NCBI RefSeq assembly: GCF_018413645.1 | Contig: NZ_JAHCDA010000002.1 | Coordinates: forward strand, 248,001 to 312,000 | Reading direction: 5' to 3' | Origin: Roseococcus pinisoli | GTDB taxonomy: Bacteria > Pseudomonadota > Alphaproteobacteria > Acetobacterales > Acetobacteraceae | Length of the DNA stretch: 64,000 bases | Part shown: positions 9,590 through 16,596 of the stretch, piece by piece | Numbering within the stretch: position 1 is the stretch's first letter | How the letters are laid out: each line of letters begins with the position of its first letter | Notes under the pieces: generated by a model | What the model saw: only the letters and a program-made list of their open reading frames with translations | Told to the model about the DNA's origin: nothing | Database searches by the model: none | Position numbers and translations under genes: made by a program

Positions 9590-9604
9590 ATTCCAAAAGG
9601 GAAT
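9590..9604. promoter_or_regulatory. LysR-type T-N11-A palindrome upstream of the acyl-CoA operon
   Basis: The sequence ATTCC-AAAAG-GGAAT is a perfect inverted repeat of 5-bp arms with a 5-bp spacer and fits the T-N11-A pattern bound by LysR-type regulators. It lies in the 84-bp gap between the stop of the LysR gene and the ATG of the enoyl-CoA hydratase gene. The neighbouring LysR protein is the obvious candidate to bind it. Confidence 0.5.
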
Positions 9605-9605
9605 G

Positions 9606-10484
9606 TCAGCCTTCGGCCGCCTCGCGCTCCAGCCAGTCGAGGAAGGCGCGCAGCCGATGGTCGGGCGGCTGACGGGCGGGCCAGACCGCGTAATGGGCGA
9701 GGGGGCGCGCCAGCGGCTCGAAGAGCGGCACCAGGACGCCCGAGGCGATCTCCTGCCGCAGCAGCGGCAGCTGGCCCATGGCGATGCCGAGCCCCTCCAT
9801 CGCCGCCTGATAGGCCAGCACCGAGCCCGGCAGCACCATGCCGCCGGCCGCGATGTCGGGCCCGCCGGCGGCGCTGAGCCAGTCCTGCCAGTCGTTGCGG
9901 CGGTACTTCGTGTGCAGCAGCGTGCAGCGCGCGAGGTCGGCGATGGCGCGGGGCGCGCTGCGGCGGCGCAACAACTTCGGACTGCAGACGGGCTGGATGA
10001 CGTCGGCGATGAGCCGGCGCTCGCCAAGCCCCGGCCAGTTGCCGGCCCCGAACTGGATCGCGACGTCCACATCCTCGCGGCTGAAGTCGATGGGCGCGAT
10101 GCCGGTGCTCAGCACCACCTCGGTGCCCGGATGGGCCTCGTGGAAGCGGGGCAAGCGCGGCAGCAGCCAGCGCGTGGCGAAGGTGCTGTAGGAGCGAAGG
10201 CGGATCGGTCGGTGATCGGCGGCCGCGAGCAGCCGCTGCGTGGCACCCGCGATGCGCAGGAAGGCCGGCGAGATTTCCGCGTGATAGGCGCGGCCCTCCG
10301 CCGTCAGGCTGATGCCGTGGCGGTCGCGCCGGAAGAGGCGCTTGCGGAGGAAGCCTTCCAGCACCGCCACCTGGCGGCTGACTGCGGATTGCGTGACCTG
10401 CAGTTCCTCCGCGGCGCGGGTGAAGCTGCCGTGGCGGGCCGCCGCTTCAAAGGCATGGAGGGGGTTGAGGGGCGGAAGGCGCAA
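9606..10484 (-). CDS. LysR-family transcriptional regulator
   Basis: The 292-residue protein has an N-terminal winged helix-turn-helix (FEAAARHGSFTRAAEELQVTQSAVSRQV) and a LysR substrate-binding domain of the GcvA type. A TTG start at 10484 is chosen because GGAGGAAAC immediately precedes it and the protein then begins LRLPPLNPLHAFE, the normal LysR entry; the upstream open frame to 10544 is not needed. It lies directly upstream of, and on the same strand as, the acyl-CoA catabolic operon, which it probably controls in response to a substrate or CoA ester. Confidence 0.93.
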   Translation of the reverse strand: MRLPPLNPLHAFEAAARHGSFTRAAEELQVTQSAVSRQVAVLEGFLRKRLFRRDRHGISLTAEGRAYHAEISPAFLRIAGATQRLLAAADHRPIRLRSYSTFATRWLLPRLPRFHEAHPGTEVVLSTGIAPIDFSREDVDVAIQFGAGNWPGLGERRLIADVIQPVCSPKLLRRRSAPRAIADLARCTLLHTKYRRNDWQDWLSAAGGPDIAAGGMVLPGSVLAYQAAMEGLGIAMGQLPLLRQEIASGVLVPLFEPLARPLAHYAVWPARQPPDHRLRAFLDWLEREAAEG

Positions 10485-10504
10485 GTTTCCTCCGCGCGAA
10501 GCCG

Positions 10505-10792
10505 CTACTGCTCCGCGGCCGCCTCGGGATGCCGGAGGTGCCACAGCCGCTCATGGGCGGCGACCAGTGTCTCTATATTGCGACGACGGTTGATATCCGG
10601 CGACACGGGGCGCCGAGTCAGCATCATTTCCAGCACGCGAAGCAGCTGCTCCGCGACCTCGAAATCGCCCTGGTCGCAGGCCTGATGGAAGGCGACCAGG
10701 ATCTTGTCCGAGAGGCGGCGGCCCTGGCGCGGCGGAGGGCCAACACGGATGGCGTCGCCGCCGCCGTCGGCGCGGTCTTCGTCATCAGCCAT
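10505..10792 (-). CDS. Small conserved-type protein of unknown function
   Basis: A 95-residue acidic-then-basic protein. It starts MADDEDRADGGG and contains a helical segment, LSDKILVAFHQACDQGDFEVAEQLLRVLEMML, resembling a short alpha-helical repeat. No catalytic motif or signal peptide is visible. It lies 20 bp upstream of the LysR gene on the same strand. The codon use matches its neighbours, so it is probably a real gene, but I cannot name a function. Confidence 0.6.
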   Translation of the reverse strand: MADDEDRADGGGDAIRVGPPPRQGRRLSDKILVAFHQACDQGDFEVAEQLLRVLEMMLTRRPVSPDINRRRNIETLVAAHERLWHLRHPEAAAEQ

Positions 10793-10878
10793 TCGCTACT
10801 CCTTCGACACCGGCCCGGCCGACTCGGCAATCCTGACCGGGACGGTTTATGCGCCGAATCTCAGCGCTTCGCCAAGAG

Positions 10879-11574
10879 TCACGATCCCTGACGCACTGTC
10901 CCGCGAATCTGACCCTGCACGGCGGTCGCGATCTGTTCCGGCGTCATCTCCGGGCGGAACAGGGACCGCACGCGGCCATCGGGGCCGACCAGATAGATGA
11001 AGCTGGAGTGGTCCATCAGGTAGTCGGTCATCTCCGGCCGCTGGACCCGGGCGTAATAGACCCGGTAGCGCCGCGCCACGGCCGAGATCTGCTCCGGCGT
11101 GCCGGTCAGGCCCTGCATGCGGGGATGGAAGCGCGAGACGTAGTCGGCCATGGCCGCGACGGTGTCACGCTCGGGATCGATGGTGATGAGCATGGGCGTC
11201 ACCGCCTCGCCCTCGGCGCCCATCGCGTCCAGGGCGGAGGCCATGGTGCCGAGCTCGGTCGGGCAGACGTCGGGGCAATAGGTGAAGCCGAAATAGACGA
11301 GGAGCCAGCGGCCGGCATAGTCGCGGTCGGTGACGGCCTTGCCGGTCTGGTCGGTCAGTTCGAAGGGGCCGCCCAGCGAAATGCCGCCGGGCATCTGCAG
11401 CCCGCCACCGGTGGCGGCGGGAACCGTGGCGTCCCGCCCGAAGACGCTGGCGAGGCGGGAGCCGAAGGCCTCGCCCAATGTCTCCTCCGGGGCTTTGGTG
11501 ACCCAGGCGTAGCCCCAGATTCCCGCGACCAGCACGAGAAGGAGCAGGGAGGATATCCGAATGATGCGCAGCAT
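10879..11574 (-). CDS. SCO1/SenC family copper chaperone/thioredoxin-like protein
   Basis: The 231-residue protein is membrane-anchored by one N-terminal helix (residues 6-24) with its thioredoxin-like domain outside. The copper-binding motif CPDVC is at residues 100-104 (FGFTYCPDVCPTELG), and the distal histidine is in DYLMDHSSFIYLVGP. SCO proteins deliver copper to the CuA site of cytochrome c oxidase or act as thiol-disulfide reductases. No oxidase genes are nearby. It lies 48 bp downstream of nrdB, separated by a small hairpin. Confidence 0.93.
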   Translation of the reverse strand: MLRIIRISSLLLLVLVAGIWGYAWVTKAPEETLGEAFGSRLASVFGRDATVPAATGGGLQMPGGISLGGPFELTDQTGKAVTDRDYAGRWLLVYFGFTYCPDVCPTELGTMASALDAMGAEGEAVTPMLITIDPERDTVAAMADYVSRFHPRMQGLTGTPEQISAVARRYRVYYARVQRPEMTDYLMDHSSFIYLVGPDGRVRSLFRPEMTPEQIATAVQGQIRGTVRQGS

Positions 11575-11576
11575 GA

Positions 11577-11598
11577 CGGGAGGGACTTACGCCTCCCG
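11577..11598 (-). terminator. Hairpin between nrdB and the SCO gene
   Basis: A 7-bp perfect stem (CGGGAGG/CCTCCCG) with an 8-nt loop lies 25 bp after the nrdB stop and just before the SCO start. There is no U-run, so it could be a weak terminator or a structure around the SCO translation start. Confidence 0.3.
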
Positions 11599-11622
11599 CC
11601 CTGCCGCTTCAATGCCGGGCCT

Positions 11623-12678
11623 TCAGTGGCGGTCCGACAGGTCGATCGCGCCCTCGGGCTGCGGCGAGGAGAAAGTGCCGTCCGCGAAGGCGTCTTCCCA
11701 CGAACCTTCCGTCGAGGCCTTGGAATATTCGGTGGAGCGGTTCTCGAAGAAGTTCGTGTGCTCGATCGCGTTCAGCATGTCGTCGAGCCAGGGCAGCGGG
11801 TTCTTCTCGATGTTGTAGAGGGGATCGAGGCCCAGCTGCTGCAGGCGGCGGTCGGCGATGAAGCGGATGTACTGCTTGGTCTCCTCCGCATTGAGGCCCT
11901 GCACCGCGCCCATGCTGAAGGCGAGATCGATGAAGGCGTCCTCGTGATCCACGATGGTCGCGCAGATAAGGTAGAGGTCCCGGCGCAGCTCCTCGGTCCA
12001 GATCTCCGGATTCTCCTGCACGAAGGTGCGGAAGAGGCGGATGACGGAGAGGCAGTGCAGCGTCTCGTCGCGCACCGACCAGGTCACGATCTGCCCCATG
12101 CCCTTCATCTTGTTGAAGCGCGGGAAGTTCATGAGGATGGCGAAGGAGGCGAAGAGCTGCAGGCCCTCGGTGAAGGCGCCGAAGGCGGCGAGCGTCTTGG
12201 CGATCTCGGTCTTGTTCTCGACCGAGAAGCCCTGCATGTAGTCGTACTTCTCCTTCATTTCCTTGTACTTGAGGAAAGCGGAGTATTCGAGCTCGGGCAT
12301 GCCGATGGTATCGAGCAGGTGCGAATAGGCGGCGATGTGCACCGTCTCAATATTCGAGAAGGCCGACAGCATCATGAGCACTTCCGTCGGCTTGAAGACC
12401 TGGGAGTAGTGCTTCATGTAGCAGTTGTTCACCTCGACGTCGGCCTGGGTGAAGAAGCGGAAGATCTGCGTGACGAGGTTGCGCTCGCCCTCCGTCAGGT
12501 TCTTCTGCCAATCCTTCACGTCATCCGCCATCGGGACTTCTTCGGGCAGCCAATGAACGCGCTGCTGCATCAGCCAGGCGTCATAGGCCCAAGGGTAGCG
12601 AAAGGGCTTGTAGACCGGGTTGGCCGTCAGCAGGTCGAACTTGACCGGGGTTTCGTCGGGGGAGGTGCCGTCGGACAT
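11623..12678 (-). CDS. nrdB: Class Ia ribonucleotide reductase beta subunit
   Basis: The 351-residue protein holds the diiron-tyrosyl radical that starts ribonucleotide reduction in NrdA. The metal and radical residues can be read directly: Asp80 (FFTQAD), Glu111, His114 and radical Tyr118 (NIETVHIAAYSHLL), a glutamate in FTEGLQLF, and the later pair in SVRDETLHC. The spacing matches Escherichia coli NrdB with a constant offset of four. No ATP-cone is present. It lies 164 bp downstream of nrdA, with structured GC-rich DNA between them. Confidence 0.97.
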   Translation of the reverse strand: MSDGTSPDETPVKFDLLTANPVYKPFRYPWAYDAWLMQQRVHWLPEEVPMADDVKDWQKNLTEGERNLVTQIFRFFTQADVEVNNCYMKHYSQVFKPTEVLMMLSAFSNIETVHIAAYSHLLDTIGMPELEYSAFLKYKEMKEKYDYMQGFSVENKTEIAKTLAAFGAFTEGLQLFASFAILMNFPRFNKMKGMGQIVTWSVRDETLHCLSVIRLFRTFVQENPEIWTEELRRDLYLICATIVDHEDAFIDLAFSMGAVQGLNAEETKQYIRFIADRRLQQLGLDPLYNIEKNPLPWLDDMLNAIEHTNFFENRSTEYSKASTEGSWEDAFADGTFSSPQPEGAIDLSDRH

Positions 12679-12712
12679 CGGGAGGAGCCTCTGATTGCGG
12701 ATGAGCGGGCCA

Positions 12713-12788
12713 GGGGCGATCGCCCCATGGCTCCCAGCGGGAGGTATTCGCTTCCCGCGGTTCGTCGAACGCCGCCCCCAAGGGGGCG
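12713..12788. repeat. GC-rich palindromes in the nrdA-nrdB intergenic gap
   Basis: The gap holds a 14-bp perfect palindrome (GGGGCGATCGCCCC, 12713-12726), a bulged hairpin around GCGGGAGG/CTTCCCGC near 12737-12758, and a 7-bp stem CGCCCCC-AA-GGGGGCG at 12773-12788. Stacked stem-loops between co-transcribed genes often act as RNA processing or stability elements; that role is inference here. Confidence 0.45.
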
Positions 12789-12842
12789 CCGGCGTGTCGA
12801 TAAGATGGCTGCGTCGGGCCCTCGCGGGCCCTCAGCGTCGGG

Positions 12843-14711
12843 TTACTGGCAGGCCAGGCATTCCTCGTAATTGGTCGAGGCCGGCGCAATCGGGGCCACC
12901 AGCGGCAGGGGCAGCTGCTCCTCCGCGAAGCCCAGCTTCGGCTGAACGGCCACCTTCTCGCTGATCGCATCGGCGCGCGCCATGGAAAGCGAGCGGCAGT
13001 AGTAGAGGCTCTTCATGCCCTTCTTCCACGCGGCCATGTGGATCTGGTGCAGGTCGCGCTTATGGACGTTCGCCGGCAGGAACAGGTTCACCGACTGGGA
13101 CTGGCAGATGAAGGGCGTGCGGTCTGCCGAATGCTCGATCACCCAGCGTTGGTCCAGCTCGAAGGCCGTCTTGAAGGTGGCACGCTCCTGGTCGTCCAGG
13201 AATTCGAGATGCTGCACCGAGCCCTTGCGGACGGTGATCGAGTTCCAGGTGTCCTCGTCGTCGCGGCCATGCTTCGCCAGCACCCGCTGGAGATACGGGT
13301 TGCGCACGATGTAGGAGCCGGAGAGCGTCTTGTGGTTGTAGACGTTCGCCGCGATCGGCTCGACGCCCGGCGAGGCGCCGCCGCAGATGATGGAGATGGA
13401 CGCCGTCGGCGCGATCGCCATCTTGTTCGAGAAGCGCTCCATGAAGCCGTATTCGGCGGCGTCCGGGCAGGGGCCGCGCTCCTCCGCCAGCATCCGCGAG
13501 GCTGCATCGGCCTGCTCGCGGATGTGCTTGAACATCTTCTTGTTCCACACCTTCGCGATGACGCTCTCGAAGGGCACGTTCATGCCCTGCAGGAAGCTGT
13601 GGAAGCCCATCACGCCGAGGCCGACCGAGCGCTCGCGCATCGCCGAGTAGCGCGCGCGGGCCATGCTGTCGGGCGCGGTGTCGATGAAGTTCTGGAGCAC
13701 GTTGTCCAGGAAGCGCATCACATCGGGAATGAAGAGCGGATCGTCCTTCCACTCCGTCCAGTTCTCGAGGTTGAGCGAGGAGAGGCAGCACACGGCCGTC
13801 CGCTGCTCGCCATGCTGGTCGAGGCCGGTGGGAAGGGTGATCTCGCTGCACAGGTTCGAGGTCTTCACCTCGAGGCCCGCGAGCTTGTGGTGCTCTGGCC
13901 GCGCGTTGTTCACGTGGTCGGAATAGATGATGTAGGGCTCGCCGGTCTCGATGCGCGCGGTCAGTAGCCGGATCCAGAGCGAGCGGGCCGAGAGGGTGCG
14001 CACGATGGCGCCGTCCTTCGGCGAGGTCAGGGCCCAGGTGTCGTCGGCCTCGACGGCGCGCATGAAGGCGTCGCTCAGCAGGATGCCGTGATGGAGGTTG
14101 AGCGCCTTGCGGTTCGGGTCGCCGCCGGTCGGCCGGCGGATGTCGATGAACTCCTCGATCTCGGGATGGCTGATCGGGAGGTAGACGGCGGCCGAGCCGC
14201 GGCGCAGCGAGCCCTGGCTGATGGCGAGGGTAAGGCTGTCCATGACGCGGATGAAGGGAACGATGCCGGAGGTCTTGCCGTTCTGGCCGACCTTCTCGCC
14301 GAGGGAGCGGAGGTTGCCCCAGTAGGAGCCGATGCCGCCGCCCTTCGAGGCGAGCCAGACATTCTCGTTCCAGAGACCGACGATGGATTCGAGGCTGTCA
14401 TTGGCCTCGTTGAGGAAGCAGCTGATGGGCAGGCCGCGGGTGGTGCCGCCGTTGGACAGCACGGGGGTGGCGGGCATGAACCAGAGCTTGCTGATATAGT
14501 CGTAGAGTCGCTGCGAATGCGCTGCATCGTCGCCATAGGCCGAAGCGACCCGCGCAAAGAGGTCCTGGTAGCTTTCTCCGGGCAGGAGATAGCGGTCGTC
14601 GAGCGTCGCGCGCCCGAAGTCAGTCAGCCTGGAATCGCGGCTGCGATCCACCTGCACCTGGTGATGGCCCTGAAGCTGAACTGCGTCGAACACGGTCTCT
14701 AATCCCCTCAT
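12843..14711 (-). CDS. nrdA: Class Ia ribonucleotide reductase alpha subunit without an ATP-cone
   Basis: NrdA reduces ribonucleotides to deoxyribonucleotides. The ATG at 14711 (MRGLETVFDAVQLQG) gives 622 residues. The active site is complete: Cys98 in PISCFLN, the NLCSEI triad, the partner cysteine in AVCCLSSLNLENW, the radical-transfer tyrosines in KSLYYCRS, and a C-terminal redox pair in EECLACQ. The N-terminus goes almost straight into the core domain (LTDFGRATLDDRYLLPGESYQDLF), so the roughly 90-residue ATP-cone that gives dATP feedback in many class Ia enzymes is missing. Tandem NrdR boxes and a LexA box lie upstream. Confidence 0.97.
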   Translation of the reverse strand: MRGLETVFDAVQLQGHHQVQVDRSRDSRLTDFGRATLDDRYLLPGESYQDLFARVASAYGDDAAHSQRLYDYISKLWFMPATPVLSNGGTTRGLPISCFLNEANDSLESIVGLWNENVWLASKGGGIGSYWGNLRSLGEKVGQNGKTSGIVPFIRVMDSLTLAISQGSLRRGSAAVYLPISHPEIEEFIDIRRPTGGDPNRKALNLHHGILLSDAFMRAVEADDTWALTSPKDGAIVRTLSARSLWIRLLTARIETGEPYIIYSDHVNNARPEHHKLAGLEVKTSNLCSEITLPTGLDQHGEQRTAVCCLSSLNLENWTEWKDDPLFIPDVMRFLDNVLQNFIDTAPDSMARARYSAMRERSVGLGVMGFHSFLQGMNVPFESVIAKVWNKKMFKHIREQADAASRMLAEERGPCPDAAEYGFMERFSNKMAIAPTASISIICGGASPGVEPIAANVYNHKTLSGSYIVRNPYLQRVLAKHGRDDEDTWNSITVRKGSVQHLEFLDDQERATFKTAFELDQRWVIEHSADRTPFICQSQSVNLFLPANVHKRDLHQIHMAAWKKGMKSLYYCRSLSMARADAISEKVAVQPKLGFAEEQLPLPLVAPIAPASTNYEECLACQ

Positions 14712-14758
14712 TCCCCGGCCGGGACCATGCCTGATTCGACCCGGACTATCAACGTCCC

Positions 14759-14774
14759 GCGCTATATATGGGGA
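14759..14774. promoter_or_regulatory. NrdR box 1 upstream of nrdA
   Basis: Read on the minus strand the 16-mer is TCCCCATATATAGCGC, close to the NrdR consensus acaCwAtATaTwGtgt (core CATATATAG). It lies 48 bp before the nrdA ATG and is separated by exactly 16 bp from a second box, the spacing typical of paired NrdR operators. Confidence 0.65.
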
Positions 14775-14790
14775 GGAGGCTCTCCGATGC

Positions 14791-14806
14791 ACACAATATG
14801 GAGTGG
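14791..14806. promoter_or_regulatory. NrdR box 2 upstream of nrdA
   Basis: The plus-strand 16-mer ACACAATATGGAGTGG matches the NrdR consensus at 13 of 16 positions. Together with box 1 it forms a tandem pair about three helical turns apart (32 bp start to start). NrdR represses RNR genes when bound to ATP/dATP. nrdR itself is not in the window. Confidence 0.7.
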
Positions 14807-14845
14807 TTGGCCGAAGTTTAACGAAGGCTTAGGCGCACTGCCGTT

Positions 14846-14860
14846 GTTCTGATTTTGTTC
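14846..14860. promoter_or_regulatory. Perfect alphaproteobacterial LexA (SOS) box upstream of nrdA
   Basis: The sequence GTTC-TGATTTT-GTTC is an exact match to the GTTC-N7-GTTC LexA box of alphaproteobacteria. It lies 135 bp upstream of the nrdA start, beyond the NrdR pair, in an otherwise gene-free 286-bp stretch (14712-14997). Confidence 0.6.
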
Positions 14861-14997
14861 ACGTACGCGCGACTCTGTCCAGTAGCAAATCTGCTGTGTC
14901 GCCCCCGCCACATGACAAGTCCGGAACGAAGGGATTCGCGAGGCGCCGGCTCATCACGAATCGGCATGTTGGCGAGCGGATGGCCGGCCCCACCGCC

Positions 14998-15678
14998 TCA
15001 GGCGAAGGTGGGAATCGCCGCCAGGGGCCGCGCCCGCTCGGCGCGCGGGTCGTCGGCCGCTGAATCGAGCCGCGATCGCTGCGCGGCGGCCCGGGCGATC
15101 AGCACCTTGGCGCCCAGCAGGCGCGGGCTGTCCTCGCCGGTCAGCAGCACCGCCGGCCCGCCATCCGCGCCATGCTCCGCGAGAAGATCGCCGGCGCGCC
15201 GCGTGGCCGCTTCTGCCGCCGCGACCAGCACCGGGTTGGAGGCAGCGCAGAGATCCGCGGCGTTATGCAGGCCCACCTCGCGCAGGATGGTCTCGACGAC
15301 GGCGGCGTCGCCGGTGTCCCTCCCGTTCACGAAACGGGCGATCTGCAGGGCATGCAGGGCGGCCATCTGCCGATCGGGCCGGGTCCGCGCCACGGCGATG
15401 ATCGCGAGCGTCGCCGGCCAGGCGTCCAGCCAGGCCGTGCCGCCATTCAGCAGGCAGCGATAGGCGCGAGTGAAGGGCTGGCCCGTATGCTTCGCCACCA
15501 GGCGGTCCGTCTCCCAGATGAGCCCGGAGAACTCGCCCTCGACGCGCGGAACCTCGGCCGTCCGCCCCATCGGAAGCAGCTCGACGCCGAAGCCATCGGC
15601 GCGCATCCGGTCTAGGACCGGCACGGCGCCGTAGCACCAGCCGCAGAGCGGGTCGAAGATGAAGTGGGCGATGGTCAT
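14998..15678 (-). CDS. DsbA-family thioredoxin-fold protein
   Basis: The 226-residue protein begins MTIAHFIFDPLCGWCYG, with a CxxC pair at Cys12 and Cys15, and has the helical insertion typical of the DsbA/FrnE/2-hydroxychromene-2-carboxylate isomerase group. It has no signal peptide when started at the ATG at 15678, so a cytoplasmic FrnE-like oxidoreductase is more likely than a periplasmic DsbA. The frame stays open upstream to 15726, but the extra residues are arginine-rich and unlike the family. It lies 93 bp downstream of the TauE/SafE gene. Confidence 0.8.
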   Translation of the reverse strand: MTIAHFIFDPLCGWCYGAVPVLDRMRADGFGVELLPMGRTAEVPRVEGEFSGLIWETDRLVAKHTGQPFTRAYRCLLNGGTAWLDAWPATLAIIAVARTRPDRQMAALHALQIARFVNGRDTGDAAVVETILREVGLHNAADLCAASNPVLVAAAEAATRRAGDLLAEHGADGGPAVLLTGEDSPRLLGAKVLIARAAAQRSRLDSAADDPRAERARPLAAIPTFA

Positions 15679-15771
15679 GCGGATCCGATGGCGCCTGCGC
15701 GGCCGCCAGAGATACTGCGAGGGCATCGAAAAAATCTACGCCAAAAGCGCACGCGCTGCCGCGAGAGCGCG

Positions 15772-16503
15772 TCAGACCAGCAGCGAGAGGCCCGAGACGA
15801 AGAGCAGGCCCACCAGCACCAGGCGGAAGCCCTGGGCCGGGATGACATGGAATGCCTTGAGGCCGAGCCAGGTGCCGAGCAGCAGCGCCGGCAGGCCGGT
15901 CAGCAGCATCCAGCCCGTCTCCTTCGTGACGAAGCCCCCGAAGGCGAGACTCGCCGCGGTGAAGACCTGCATGGTCGCCACGAAGGGCTGTATCCGGGCG
16001 CGCGTGATCTCCTTGGAGAGGCCCTGGAGGTCGCTCCACATGGCGGGCAGAGCGCCGGAGAAGCCGCCGATGCCGCCCAGGATGCCGGAGAAGAAGCCCA
16101 CCACCTTGTCGACCAAGGGGTTCGGCCCGAGCTGGCGAGGCTTGATGCGCAGCGCCATGCGCGCCAGCGCGTAGCCGCCATAGCCGGTGAGCAGCACGCC
16201 CACGATCACCCCCACCTGCCGCGGATCGGCCACGCGCAGGATGAGGACGCCGAGCGGCAGGCCCAGCAGCCCCGCGACGATCGGGGGCAGCAGCGGCCGC
16301 CACTGGACCTCGCGCAGGACCGTCGGCAGGCTGACGGACTGCACCACGAGGCTGCCCAGCACGATCACCGGCGCCAGCTCCTGCGGCGAGATGAAATGGA
16401 ACAGGATGGCCGCTGCAACCAGGTTGAAGGCGAAGCCCGCCAGCCCGGAGCAGAAGGAGGCGATGAGGAGCCCCAGGGGCAGAATGAGGAGCTCGGCTGA
16501 CAT
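15772..16503 (-). CDS. TauE/SafE (TSUP) family membrane exporter
   Basis: The 243-residue integral membrane protein shows about eight hydrophobic helices with the two-fold repeat of the TSUP family; glycine/proline-containing stretches such as GLLGLPLGVLILRVADPRQV and FSGILGGIGGFSGALPAMW fit the family pattern. TSUP proteins move sulfite, sulfonates or related organosulfur anions. It diverges from the ThDP-dependent enzyme gene across 93 bp, so the pair could share regulation. The substrate is not deducible. Confidence 0.87.
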   Translation of the reverse strand: MSAELLILPLGLLIASFCSGLAGFAFNLVAAAILFHFISPQELAPVIVLGSLVVQSVSLPTVLREVQWRPLLPPIVAGLLGLPLGVLILRVADPRQVGVIVGVLLTGYGGYALARMALRIKPRQLGPNPLVDKVVGFFSGILGGIGGFSGALPAMWSDLQGLSKEITRARIQPFVATMQVFTAASLAFGGFVTKETGWMLLTGLPALLLGTWLGLKAFHVIPAQGFRLVLVGLLFVSGLSLLV

Positions 16504-16596
16504 CTGACTTTCCGTTGGCGGACATCCTGCCGCTAACTTGTGTCTTATACAAGACTGCGGCAGGATTCCGGCACGGACTGGGAGAGCGATATCGAC

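Noticed and set aside
10849-12870. A 673-codon plus-strand open frame opposite nrdB and the SCO gene
   Set aside because: It is the antisense shadow of well-supported genes, with His/Gly/Arg-rich composition typical of GC-rich antisense frames.
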